A DNA stretch of 64,000 nucleotides, taken from positions 1-64,000 of the forward strand of contig JAHYIT010000012.1 in the NCBI GenBank assembly GCA_019429205.1. The letters run 5' to 3'. Below the pieces are notes generated by a model. That model was given only the letters and a program-made list of their open reading frames with translations. It ran no database searches and was not told where the DNA came from. Shown one piece after another: positions 8,499 to 18,200 of the stretch (its first letter is position 1; each line of letters begins with the position of its first letter). The stretch comes from Mariniphaga sp. (GTDB lineage Bacteria > Bacteroidota > Bacteroidia > Bacteroidales > Prolixibacteraceae). Position numbers and translations under genes: made by a program.

Positions 8499-9986
8499 AT
8501 GAAAATATTATTTGTATATCCGGAATATCCCGACACCTTTTGGAGTTTTAAGCATGCGCTGAAATTTGTGTCGAAAAAAGCATCCAATCCACCTCTTGGT
8601 TTGCTCACCATTGCACCCTTACTGCCAGATAACTGGGATAAAAAACTCATTGACCTGAATGTGAAAAAGCTGAAAGAAAAGGACATTCTTTGGGCCGATT
8701 ATATTTTTGTGGGCGCCATGTCGGCCCAGATTAAATCGACCTTTGAGGTTATCAGTCGCTGCAAGTCGCTGGGGAAAAAAATTGTAGCAGGCGGACCTTT
8801 GTTCACTGAAGATTACGAAAAGTTTGAATCGGTGGACCACCTGGTGCTGAATGAGGCCGAAATTACACTTCCTCTTTTTCTGGCAGATTTACAAAAAGGT
8901 ATTCCCAAAAGAATTTATCAAACGAATGAGTTTGCCGACATTACCCAGTCTCCACCGCCCGATTACTCTCTCATCCGGTTTGCCGATTACTCATCCAAAA
9001 GCATTCAGTATTCCCGCGGGTGTCCGTTCAATTGCGAATTTTGCGATATTACAGCCATGCTGGGGCATAAAATGCGCACAAAAACAACCACTCAGGTTTT
9101 AACCGAACTGGATTCACTGTATAATTTGGGATGGCGCGGCGACATTTTTTTTGTGGACGACAATTTTATCGGGAAAAAACAGGAACTGAAAAAAGACCTT
9201 TTACCAGCCCTGATAAACTGGAGGCAACTTCATGGAAATCCGTTTTCATTTACCACCGAAGCTTCGGTAAACCTTTCCGACGACCCGGAGTTGATGCAAC
9301 TGATGACAAAGGCCGGATTCTCTTCTGTTTTTGTGGGAATTGAAACCCCGCAGGAATCGAGCCTGGTGGAATGTAATAAAGTTCAAAACAGAAACCGGAG
9401 CCTGGCAGAAAGTGTAAAGACCATCCAAAAAAACGGCATGGAAGTGCTGGGCGGTTTTATTGTTGGTTTCGACAATGATTCGCCGAATATTTTTCAGCAA
9501 CAAATTGATTTTATTCAAAATACCGGAATCGTATCTGCCATGATTGGACTGTTGAATGCCCCCACCAAATCGAGGCTATACACGCGGCTGCACTCCGAAG
9601 GCCGGATTTTAAACAAAATGAGCGGCGACAATACCGATGCTACCACCAACTTCATTCCTAAAATGGGCATGGAAAAACTGGTTGCCGGCTATGGAGAAGT
9701 TATCCGGGGAATTTATGATGGCGAACCTTTCTACCAGCGCGTTCGGCATTTTCTAAACGATTTTCAGCCGAAGGTAAAAAACAAAACTAAAATCACGTTC
9801 AATAAATTTATGGCGCTGATTAAATCCATGTTTATCATCGGGGTGTTCGACAGTTCGCGGAAGCATTACTGGAAACTTTTCTTCTGGAGTTTGTTCCGTA
9901 AACCGAAAGTTTTTCCGCTGGCCATCACCTACACCATTTATGGTTACCACTACCGGCGGGTTTTCAAAAAGATGAATTTCTTTTAA
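8499..9986 (+). CDS. B12-binding-domain radical SAM protein (DUF4070-type C-terminus)
   Basis: 495 residues. An N-terminal cobalamin-binding-type Rossmann domain (1-140; MKILFVYPEYP, FVGAMSAQ) precedes a radical SAM core with the [4Fe-4S] motif CPFNCEFC (CxxxCxxC, near 176) and a GFIVGFDNDS segment near 325. The C-terminal 120 residues are basic and hydrophobic, as in the DUF4070 subgroup that includes hopanoid- and lipid-modifying enzymes. The substrate cannot be read from sequence; a lipid or other hydrophobic substrate is an inference from the subgroup. It stands alone and faces the pullulanase gene with only 8 bp between stops. Confidence 0.85.
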   Translation: MKILFVYPEYPDTFWSFKHALKFVSKKASNPPLGLLTIAPLLPDNWDKKLIDLNVKKLKEKDILWADYIFVGAMSAQIKSTFEVISRCKSLGKKIVAGGPLFTEDYEKFESVDHLVLNEAEITLPLFLADLQKGIPKRIYQTNEFADITQSPPPDYSLIRFADYSSKSIQYSRGCPFNCEFCDITAMLGHKMRTKTTTQVLTELDSLYNLGWRGDIFFVDDNFIGKKQELKKDLLPALINWRQLHGNPFSFTTEASVNLSDDPELMQLMTKAGFSSVFVGIETPQESSLVECNKVQNRNRSLAESVKTIQKNGMEVLGGFIVGFDNDSPNIFQQQIDFIQNTGIVSAMIGLLNAPTKSRLYTRLHSEGRILNKMSGDNTDATTNFIPKMGMEKLVAGYGEVIRGIYDGEPFYQRVRHFLNDFQPKVKNKTKITFNKFMALIKSMFIIGVFDSSRKHYWKLFFWSLFRKPKVFPLAITYTIYGYHYRRVFKKMNFF

Positions 9987-9994
9987 TGCTTTAT

Positions 9995-11929
9995 TTAATC
10001 TTCTGTTTTAACCAGAATCATCATTGAAACAGCTCCAAGTTCAATCTCATTTGAAACTACTTCGGCCTGATTCTCTTCAAAAAAATCATCGCCTCTTACC
10101 ATAACTTTGTAGGCACCTTCGGGCAGCGGGTGCAAAACTTCCTTTTGGCTCCCGTTAAACAGCATGACCATATTTTTCCACGAATCGCCAACCGCAGCGC
10201 CTTCGATGCAATAACTCACCGCACCAATTTTATACTCCGTACAAAAATGAATGTATTTTTGAATCTGTCTGGCATCAGTCATCCGAAAGGCCGGATGGTT
10301 TTTCCGCAACTGAATAAGTTTCTTGTAATATTCAAAAACATCCTGGTATTCCTTTTTACGGTTCCAGTCGATTTGATTGACCGAATCGGGCGATTTGTAT
10401 GAATTGGGATTTCCGCCTTTGGTACGGCAAAATTCCATACCCGAGTGCAAAAACGGAATTCCCTGGGAAGTAAGCACCAATGCACCCGCCAGTTTTACCA
10501 TTTTCCGCAACTCCTCATCCGAAGCTTTTGGGCAACTTGATTTCAGCTTATCCCAAAGGGTGTAATTGTCGTGACACGAAGCATAATTAACGCATTGCTC
10601 CGGTTGCGTACCCCAGGGTTGTTTCGAGGTTTCAACATAATCGTAAACAATCTGCGAATGTTGTATGGCAGCCACAATGCCAAATTTCACAGCTTCCTCC
10701 CGCAGATCGAGACCGCTCACAAAACCTTTGGTTTTTTTGCTGCTATGGTTTCCCTTCAGCGCATCGCGGAAATCGTCGTTAAAACCAGCAATACCGGGCA
10801 ATTGGGCAAGGTTGGCCTTCACCGCCCGCTTTTCTTCGGGCATGGGACTTTGGTCGGCAGCCCAGCCTTCGCCGTAAAGCAATGATCCCGGCAATTCTTT
10901 ACGGATGGTTTTCATGGTTTCCATGTCGTAAATGCCCATGAGGTCGAACCGGAACCCATCGATATGAAACTCCTTTGTCCAGTATTTCAGGGAATCGATG
11001 ATGTATTTCCGCACCATGGTGCGTTCGGTAGCCAGCTCGTTGCCACAACCCGAACCATTGGCGAAAGTGCCGTCGGATTTTTGCCGGTAAAAATAACCCG
11101 GAACCATTTGATTAAAAACCGATTCTTTGGCAAAATAGGTGTGGTTGTAAACCACGTCGAGCACCACGCCAATTCCGGCAGAATGCAGCGCCTGCACCAG
11201 CTTTTTAAACTCTTTTATTCTGATGGTTCCATTATGCGGATTGGTGGAATAAGATCCTTCCAGTGCGTTATAATGCAGCGGATCGTACCCCCAGTTGTAT
11301 TTTTCCAGCGGTTTTTCCTCATCCACCGTAAAAAAGTCATTCACCGGAAGCAGGTGCACATGGGTAATTCCCAATTCTTTCAAATGTGATAAACCGGTTG
11401 CCAGCCCGTCCGGCGCCTGCGTATTTTCTTCCGTAAAACCTAAAAATTTGCCTTTGTGTTCAATCCCCGACGATTCGGAAATAGAAAAATCACGTACGTG
11501 GGTTTCGTAAATCACGGCATCGGTAAAGTGTTTTAATTCAGGCCTTTTGTCGTTTTCCCAGCCTTCGGGGTCGGTTTTTGCCGGATTAAAAATCATTCCC
11601 CGCAAACCATTTACACCTACACACCTGACATAAATATCAGGCGTTTCCTCCAGCCATTCGCCGTCATCAATCCGGAATGTGTAGAATTTGCCTTCGTAAT
11701 CACCCGAAAGAATGGTAGCCCAGGTACCGTCGCCACTTGCCTGAAGCTGTGTTTTATGAAAAGCCTCGCCGGTTTTTCCATCTTTGTACAACCTGAACTC
11801 CACCATTTTGGCGGTTGGCGTCCATATTTTCACAATTGTTTTTTCCGGTGTCCAGAAAACACCCAAATCATCTCCGGCGTAGCAGGGGTAAGTTGAAAAA
11901 TCGATATGGTTAAATTTCCAGTCTCTCAT
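9995..11929 (-). CDS. pulA: type I pullulanase (GH13)
   Basis: 644 residues with no signal peptide, so cytoplasmic. An N-terminal CBM48-like beta domain (about 15-110) is followed by the GH13 barrel. The pullulanase signature YNWGYDP is near 211. The catalytic set is visible: nucleophile Asp in DGFRFDLMG (near 330), acid/base Glu in LLYGEGWAA (near 356) and the transition-state Asp in SCHDNYT (near 452). It debranches alpha-1,6 links of glycogen, starch or maltodextrin. The start codon shares one base with the stop of the upstream gene (TAATG), suggesting translational coupling. Confidence 0.93.
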   Translation of the reverse strand: MRDWKFNHIDFSTYPCYAGDDLGVFWTPEKTIVKIWTPTAKMVEFRLYKDGKTGEAFHKTQLQASGDGTWATILSGDYEGKFYTFRIDDGEWLEETPDIYVRCVGVNGLRGMIFNPAKTDPEGWENDKRPELKHFTDAVIYETHVRDFSISESSGIEHKGKFLGFTEENTQAPDGLATGLSHLKELGITHVHLLPVNDFFTVDEEKPLEKYNWGYDPLHYNALEGSYSTNPHNGTIRIKEFKKLVQALHSAGIGVVLDVVYNHTYFAKESVFNQMVPGYFYRQKSDGTFANGSGCGNELATERTMVRKYIIDSLKYWTKEFHIDGFRFDLMGIYDMETMKTIRKELPGSLLYGEGWAADQSPMPEEKRAVKANLAQLPGIAGFNDDFRDALKGNHSSKKTKGFVSGLDLREEAVKFGIVAAIQHSQIVYDYVETSKQPWGTQPEQCVNYASCHDNYTLWDKLKSSCPKASDEELRKMVKLAGALVLTSQGIPFLHSGMEFCRTKGGNPNSYKSPDSVNQIDWNRKKEYQDVFEYYKKLIQLRKNHPAFRMTDARQIQKYIHFCTEYKIGAVSYCIEGAAVGDSWKNMVMLFNGSQKEVLHPLPEGAYKVMVRGDDFFEENQAEVVSNEIELGAVSMMILVKTED

Positions 11930-12474
11930 TATACATTAAATAACGTTTTGCGAAGCAGCACTTTCCGGCTGCCCAGCTTTTTCCCGTTCACTTCCGAAAC
12001 CACCACTTTTACACGGGGCAACCGTTTCAATGTTTTATCAAATCCATAAAACCGGTTTAAATCAATATTCAGCGTATGATTCTGGCCCTGCATCAGGTAT
12101 AACGGGTAAAAGTGATTGTTATTGGTGCCTTTCAGTTTAAATTTCCGGCTGTACCACATTCCGCTGAAAACCAGCAATGGCGTACCAATATCCACATCGG
12201 TTTTTCCGGTATTGGTTACGGTAAGTTCAAGATAGTCGGGGTAATACATCCGGTCTTTTGTCAGCTCCACATTTACTTTTGGCTGGTTAAAAAAAGGAAT
12301 TTTGAAGCCGGGTTTGCTTTTCCCAGACTTTGCCAAAAAAAAGGCAACAACTCCGGCAACCAACAAAACAAGCGCAAACCAAACCAGCTTGTGCCCTTCG
12401 GGGCCAACTTCGTTTTGTGCCATCGCCGAAACCGGGAATATCAGTAGAAAAAGTATAATCAAAACCTGCTTCAT
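11929..12474 (-). CDS. exported membrane protein of unknown function, coupled to pulA
   Basis: 181 residues from the ATG at 12474, chosen because a clean signal peptide begins there (about 20 residues, ending MAQ); an upstream start at 12501 would overlap the -7 box. A second hydrophobic segment lies near 33-53, and the rest is beta-rich with no motif I recognise. Its stop overlaps the pulA start by one base. The pairing with a cytoplasmic pullulanase is unexplained. Confidence 0.65.
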   Translation of the reverse strand: MKQVLIILFLLIFPVSAMAQNEVGPEGHKLVWFALVLLVAGVVAFFLAKSGKSKPGFKIPFFNQPKVNVELTKDRMYYPDYLELTVTNTGKTDVDIGTPLLVFSGMWYSRKFKLKGTNNNHFYPLYLMQGQNHTLNIDLNRFYGFDKTLKRLPRVKVVVSEVNGKKLGSRKVLLRKTLFNV

Positions 12475-12489
12475 GTTTAAAATTTGCTG

Positions 12490-12497
12490 CAAAAGTA
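12490..12497 (-). promoter_or_regulatory. -7 box for the 181-aa gene/pulA operon
   Basis: Minus-strand TACTTTTG is a full match to TAnnTTTG, 15 bp upstream of the ATG at 12474. No clear -33 is visible. Confidence 0.5.
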
Positions 12498-12623
12498 GCA
12501 CAATTTTCGGGTTGGAGAGAGTTAATTTATTGTAAGGAATCCATACATTTATTGTCTCATTATTCGGATAAAATACTTTTTTTGTATTTAATTTGAAGTT
12601 TTAATCGATAGACTACTGAAAAA

Positions 12624-13070
12624 ATGTTTAAAATGAAACAACTGATATGCCCCATATCCAATGAAATGGTTAATGAACGCCTAACCCGGCTGAATGCATT
12701 TTTCACCATTCTGATTGTAGCAGCCGGATTTGTATTTAACTCTGTATTTTTTCCGCTGGTTTTGCTGGCCGACTTTTTCATCCGGGCGTTTACCCGTTCA
12801 AAGCTCAGTCCGGTGAGTTTTTTAAGTACAGGTCTGGCAAAACTGCTGCATCTGAGCAAAAAGCCTATTGACAAGGCACCCAAAATTTTTGCCGCACGCC
12901 TGGGTTTTTTAATGACGCTGGTAATTGCCACACTGTTTTTGCTGCAATTTTATACTGCCTCGATGGTTGTGGCCGGAATTCTGGTGTTTTTTGCCACGCT
13001 TGAATTTGCATTCGGTATTTGCGTAGGTTGTATTATTTACACCTACTTTGTTTTGCCGCTCTATAAATAA
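12624..13070 (+). CDS. DUF4395 family membrane protein
   Basis: 148 residues with four hydrophobic segments. An N-terminal CPISNEMVNERLTR motif and a late FGICVGCIIYTY motif supply conserved cysteines near both ends. These mark the DUF4395 family, which in other bacteria is found with or fused to thioredoxin/rhodanese-like proteins; a thiol or sulfur role is inference only. It stands alone, and the terminator at 13149-13180 follows it. Confidence 0.75.
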   Translation: MFKMKQLICPISNEMVNERLTRLNAFFTILIVAAGFVFNSVFFPLVLLADFFIRAFTRSKLSPVSFLSTGLAKLLHLSKKPIDKAPKIFAARLGFLMTLVIATLFLLQFYTASMVVAGILVFFATLEFAFGICVGCIIYTYFVLPLYK

Positions 13071-13125
13071 AATACAATGCCATGACAAAGGATTTTCCCG
13101 AAGGGATGATCTGCTCATAACTACC

Positions 13126-13560
13126 TTAAAAATTCAGATTTAACAACGCAGCCCGGGAGTTTTTTCCGGGTTGTTTTTTTAATTTAAGCTTTTTTGAATA
13201 AAATCCGTTTCTTCCGTCACTCAATTCACACCAGATGGAAAACTGCTGCGGGATTTGTTTTGCGGGCAGATGCGTTCCGTTTATATGGGCAAACTCCACC
13301 GGCCAAAGGGTGTATGTTTCGCCGGTATGCAGGTTCATTCCGGTGAGTTTGTAGTAGCCGTTCACCGTCATTTCGGCACTGAGGTAATCGAGCGAGTCGT
13401 TGTTGGAAACCATAAATTTTTCTCCGTCGAATGTCACCGAAGCATTCAGTTTCACCAGCGATTCGGTTTTATCTTTTCCGGGACGGAGGGCAAAAAGAAG
13501 CAGGACCATGACTGCCAGAACAGTGATGATTACCAGAATTTTGGTTTTTATTTTGTCCAC
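13126..13560 (-). CDS. membrane-anchored protein of unknown function
   Basis: 144 residues starting with GTG; an in-frame stop lies directly upstream, so no longer start exists. One N-terminal membrane helix (about 8-26) is followed by a soluble beta-rich domain with no family I can name. An exact -7 box lies upstream at 13612-13619. Its 3' end overlaps a hairpin that serves as terminator for the convergent DUF4395 gene. Confidence 0.6.
   Translation of the reverse strand: MDKIKTKILVIITVLAVMVLLLFALRPGKDKTESLVKLNASVTFDGEKFMVSNNDSLDYLSAEMTVNGYYKLTGMNLHTGETYTLWPVEFAHINGTHLPAKQIPQQFSIWCELSDGRNGFYSKKLKLKKQPGKNSRAALLNLNF
13149..13180 (+). terminator. terminator of the DUF4395 gene, inside the convergent CDS
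   Basis: An 8-bp stem (CAGCCCGG / CCGGGTTG, one G-T pair) with a 9-nt loop, followed by seven T. It lies within the last 20 codons of the gene on the opposite strand. Confidence 0.6.
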
Positions 13561-13611
13561 TCAATGCACGTTTTATAATCTGTTATCAGTTCATTTGTTT
13601 CTATTCTGCAT

Positions 13612-13619
13612 CAAAAATA
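13612..13619 (-). promoter_or_regulatory. -7 box for the 144-aa gene
   Basis: Minus-strand TATTTTTG is an exact TAnnTTTG match, 52 bp upstream of the GTG start at 13560. Confidence 0.4.
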
Positions 13620-13682
13620 GTGCATTTTAGAAATAAAACGAATGATTTTTGGCTGTTAAAAGTTTTATCCTGAGTTTCTTTA

Positions 13683-13810
13683 TTACACCGTGGCTTCAGC
13701 CCGGTGCCGAGAAACATCAACCAATCTAAAAAGCTTTAGCGTTAAATTTTTAAATGCTAAAGCTTTTCTTTATTCACTATCAGGCCCACCGGGCTTAAGC
13801 ACCGGTGTAA
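13683..13810. repeat. REP-like nested inverted repeat, copy 2
   Basis: Outer arms 13683-13706 and 13787-13810 are reverse complements at about 21 of 24 positions and share the CCGGGCTTAAGC-type core with copy 1 (63-190). An inner pair, AAAAGCTTTAGC and GCTAAAGCTTTT (about 13729-13765), makes a second hairpin. It lies 13 bp past the stop of the LytTR response regulator, so it may protect or terminate that operon transcript. Confidence 0.7.
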
Positions 13811-13823
13811 AATTTCATCTTTG

Positions 13824-14570
13824 TTAAAATTCCCTTTTTAACCGTTCCATCACATTTTCTTTTCTCCGGCGCGACACCGGAATTTGCTCTCCGTTTTTAA
13901 GGTTTAGCAGGCTGCCGGACTTCAAAAAGGCGGCCACGTGTTTCAAATTAACCAGATGCGTTTTGTGCGCCCGTACGAAACCGAACTCGTGCAGCAAATC
14001 TTCAAATTCCACCAGTGTTTTGGCTACCAGCAGGTGTTTGCCATCATCGAACCAGATGTGCGTGTAGTTTCCTTCGCCCTGACAACGAACGATTTTACCG
14101 ACATCGCTATATTCGATGCGGTCGCCGGAAGGAAGTCCGATGCGGGGATTTCCGGGCTGGTTCAGGTTGTGGTATAGTTGTTTCATCCGGTGGTTTTCCT
14201 GCTTTTCGCGGATGCGTTCGGCAACTTTCTCTACGGCAGCTTTCAGGTCGTTGCGGTTGATGGGTTTCAGGATGTAATCGGCGGCGGAAAAACGAATGGC
14301 TTTGATGGCGTAGTTGTCGTAAGCCGTAACAAATATCACCTCGAAACTGAAATCCTGCAAATGTTCCAGCAGTTGAAACCCGTTGGCGCGGGGCATTTCA
14401 ATGTCGAGAAAAACCAGGTCGGGCGGCTGTTCCCGGATAAGCGACAGCGCCGCTTCCACCGAGGCCGCTTCGCCCAGTACCTCCACCTCCGGGCAATACT
14501 CCCGAAGGATTCCGGCCAGGTTCTCCCGCCCATGCTTTTCATCGTCAACGATTATGGATTTGAGTTTCAT
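13824..14570 (-). CDS. LytTR-family response regulator
   Basis: 248 residues. The receiver domain (1-125) has acidic residues D9/D10, phosphoacceptor D56 in LVFLDIEMP, and K in YILKPIN. The LytTR DNA-binding domain (about 145-245) shows IVRCQGEGNYTHIWF and FVRAHKTHLVNLKHV. Last gene of the four-gene operon, it is the obvious partner of the LytS-type kinase two genes upstream. It starts 15 bp after the Skp-like gene. A candidate LytTR operator lies in front of the operon, suggesting autoregulation. Confidence 0.92.
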   Translation of the reverse strand: MKLKSIIVDDEKHGRENLAGILREYCPEVEVLGEAASVEAALSLIREQPPDLVFLDIEMPRANGFQLLEHLQDFSFEVIFVTAYDNYAIKAIRFSAADYILKPINRNDLKAAVEKVAERIREKQENHRMKQLYHNLNQPGNPRIGLPSGDRIEYSDVGKIVRCQGEGNYTHIWFDDGKHLLVAKTLVEFEDLLHEFGFVRAHKTHLVNLKHVAAFLKSGSLLNLKNGEQIPVSRRRKENVMERLKREF

Positions 14571-14585
14571 GATTTCAAAATTTTT

Positions 14586-15101
14586 CTATTCAATCCCCAT
14601 TTTTTGTTTTACCAGGGGTAGCAAATCCAAACTTTGATTCGATTTGTACAACACCACGTTGGAACCCGTTTCAAAAACATACATCAGCTCCTGTTCTTTG
14701 GCCACCTCATCAATAGCTTCCATTGCTTTTTCATAAAGCGGATTAAGCAATTCCTGGTATTTCTGCTGAATTTGCTGCTGCGCGTTTTGCTGAAAACCCT
14801 GGATGCGTTCACTCAGATTCTGCAGTTCGGAAATTTTCGCGTTGCGTTTCAGTTCAGAAACTTCCTGTCCCATTTGTTCCAGCTCCTGCAATTTGGCCTG
14901 GTAATCTTTCTGCATTTCGCCCAGAATTTCTTCCAGGTCTGTTTGAAATTTGATGAACTCGGTTTCTGTGGTTTTACGCTCCGGAATAACCTGAAGCAGC
15001 GCCTGCAAATCGATGTGCCCGAATTTTAAGGTTTGGGCGTTTCCAACTGTTGCAATAATTACGAAAAGAATGGCAACGCAAAAAGGAGTAAATTTTCTCA
15101 T
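14586..15101 (-). CDS. periplasmic chaperone, OmpH/Skp family
   Basis: 171 residues with a signal peptide (about 1-22, ending GNAQ). KFGHIDLQALLQVIPE is the usual Skp opening. A long charged coiled coil (about 45-120), rich in Gln and Glu, is followed by the YEKAMEAIDEVAKEQ closing segment. Skp trimers hold unfolded outer-membrane proteins in the periplasm. Skp genes usually sit next to bamA; here it lies between a sensor kinase and its regulator, 142 bp after the kinase and 15 bp before the regulator, which suggests an envelope-stress function for the operon. Confidence 0.88.
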   Translation of the reverse strand: MRKFTPFCVAILFVIIATVGNAQTLKFGHIDLQALLQVIPERKTTETEFIKFQTDLEEILGEMQKDYQAKLQELEQMGQEVSELKRNAKISELQNLSERIQGFQQNAQQQIQQKYQELLNPLYEKAMEAIDEVAKEQELMYVFETGSNVVLYKSNQSLDLLPLVKQKMGIE

Positions 15102-15243
15102 GATTGTTGATTTTTAGTTATTTGCAGTAAAGTTGAGACAATCATTAAAAAAACGGACTTAACAAAAGTTAAAAATCCATGTACAATATGTTAACTATTT
15201 TAAACAAAGTCCATTTTTCACTCAATTTCTGTTAATCCCGGTT

Positions 15244-18200
15244 TTACTTTTCTTCCGGCACCCAAATTTCCACCCGCGTTCCGGTGGCGCCGTTTTCGGT
15301 GAGGTCGGTGATTTGAAGCCGGTATTTTTCGCCTTGTTTTTCCTGCAAAATTTGCAAACGCTCCTGCATCAGTTTCGAGCCTTTGCCGTTTTTGCTGGTG
15401 GCCAGTTTTTGAGCCGCCGCCCGGCCAATGCCGTTGTCTTCTATGCAAATCACAATCCTCTCTTTCTCTCTCTTTTCACTGTTTACTGTTAACTGTTTAC
15501 CGTTTACCAAAAACTGTTCACTGTTCACTGAATACTGTTTACTTTCTTTCAAAACTTCAATTTTCAACTTCCGTTCTCCTTCCTTATGCTGCAGCCCGTG
15601 AATCACCGCATTTTCGGCAAAGGGCTGCAGCAACATCGAAGGCACCGGTGTGTTGTGGGGGTCGATCCCTTCGCCTGTTGTTATCTGAAAATTGAAATCG
15701 AACCGCAGTTTTTCGAGGTTGAGGTACTGTTGCACCATCTCCAGCTCTTCGGCCAGCGACACTTCTTCTTTTTCGGAGTTTTGCAGCACTTTGCGGATGA
15801 GCCCGGCAAAGTCGGCCAAATACAAATGGGCCTCGCGACCCTTGTTTTGCTGCACCAGGTTTTGCACCGAATTGAGGCAGTTAAACAAAAAATGGGGGTT
15901 CATCTGCGACCGGATGGCCGTTAGCTCCAGTTCGCGCAAACGCCGCTGCTGCTCTTCCTTTCTGATCCGCTTCCGAACCCGCCATTTCCAAATTAATACA
16001 CCTATAAAAAATGCAACGAGGACAACTCCAAGCGCTGCTATTATCATTATCAATTGGGATCTATTGAGTTCCTTTTTTTTTACCATCAGGCTGTGTTTGG
16101 CCAGGTTCATGGCATCAATGGGATTTTCGCCAAAACCAATACGTTTCCCGGCTTTATCGTAAGCGATAAAATGATAGCGGTCTTTTTTGAAAATGTTGCG
16201 CAAACTTTGGTTGTGATTCACCAGAAAAAGCTGATGAGCCACCGGATTTGCCCGTTCAACATAGCTTTGCCAGTCCGGAAAATTACTGCCTTCCATCACC
16301 AGCACAAAATTGATTTCGGAATTTTCTTTGGCCAGGTCATCCCAAAAATAGCGTTCCCTTTCCCAAATTTCCGTAATGTAAAAAACTGTGGGTTTTTCTC
16401 CGAAAAAATCGGAGAAATAAACCGGGTTACTTTCCTGATTTAAAAACTGCGTCTCAGGCACGTAATCTTCGTTTTGCCACTTCAGATGGTTTTCCATCAG
16501 CTTTTCAATGGCGCCGGCAAATTCCTTGTTATTCACCAGGCGCAGCATTAGATCGAGGTACCCGGTAATTTGATTTTGAATAATTCGCTGGTCCTGCGAC
16601 GAATAATCGAGCGTATTCATCTTTTCCTGCAAAAGCGTTTCAGCAAGCTGGCTGTAAAGTGCGTGACCAGTCAAAACGGTTTTAGTAAGTTCCACTCTTT
16701 GTGGTAAGTCACCGAAATAGCGCATATCAGACCGAACAGGAGCACTTAAACGGCCAGAGGAAATGAAATTGCCAATTTGATTCACTTTCTGAAAATGATA
16801 ATTTAACAAATCAGCCGCCAATTGGCGGGAATGAATGCCGTAATCGTTGTAATTGCGGTGCAGGTAAAAATTATTTACCCGGTTTTCAAGAGCTTCAAAA
16901 TCTACCTCTTCATATTCCGGGAAATAGGGCCGACCCAATGGTAAATTCAATCTTTGCTGCATAGTTAAATAGTGAATGGCTCCAGTTAAAAGAAATGACC
17001 TCAGCTCCGTTGTAACAAAATCATAAACCGGAGCCGGTAACCCGGATTTATACTTTTCGAAAAAGGATTCACTTTTTGTAAGAGCAGAATGAAAACCGGA
17101 ATATTTTATTTTCCTGCCATCCAGATAGAGCGAGTTGAAATTGAAATTTTGATAAAACAAACCAAACTCTTTCCAAAAGTCGTAAATCAGTTGGGAGGCC
17201 TGACGGTTATCTCCCGAGAATTTTACCTCCCACGGAAAAGTTTCTCCTTTGGTTTCGAAATGAATCTTATTTCCCGGTTCGGCATAAAATGCTATCAAGG
17301 GAATATCTTCCACCCGGTTTGCCTGACCGAATTGAACATAAACCAATCCGGCATGTTTTAACTCTGTTTCCAGCCTAAAAGCATTGTTTTCATCCAGAAA
17401 AACGGTTTCCTGGTAAAGTTCTTTTCCGAACGGTTCGCGCAAATAACCCACAATTACCTTTTTCTGTTTGGTATTTTCAATCTTCCCGGAAATGATAATT
17501 CGGTTTTCGGGAATGTTTTTAACTGATTTCAACCGGGTTTTATTCTCTGTGTAAATAAGGCGATGTGGTTCGCCATACGCCCACAATCCGTATTTGGTTG
17601 AATCGATTTGAGTTGTCGTGTTTTCAATCAAATACATTTTTTCTGCTTGATATGAAAAATACCGGCTGTGCAAACCGGGTTCAATTTTTTGTTTTGTCAG
17701 ATGATAAGTGAAAAGTGAATCTGTAACCGTTTTGTTTTCTTTGAATGTAGAAGATTCAATTCCCTCAACTTCGAATTCCGGTTCTGAAATTATAAAGACG
17801 GATTGCAGGTGCCGAGTGATTTGAGGAATTCCTTCGGTGTTAAAATCGGAAGTGTGCCGCTCAACTGCTTTTTCATCAAATCCTTTTCGCCGGAGCAGGC
17901 TGCGTATTTCCTCCAAAACCTCAGCCCGGTTGTACAGTTTCAATTCCATGGTTTTTTGGTCGAATTCATACTGGTAAAAATCTATCCAGGACAACACCTC
18001 TTCCCAAAAACTATCGTACCGGTTTTCATAAAATGCATCTCTAAATTCTGGGAAACGATAATCTTTAAACCGGGGAGGATTTAATTCAGGATTTTCGGCC
18101 TTGTTTTCAATCACCGAAACCAACAGATACTTTTTGTTTTCGGGTTGCAGGTTAACGCTCCTTATTCTCAGGCTTTTCGTTTTAATATATTCGTCGAAAC

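Noticed and set aside
13824-14570. Long ORFs on the plus strand opposite the response regulator
   Set aside because: They are shadows of codon bias in the real gene; the minus-strand frame has clear receiver and LytTR motifs.
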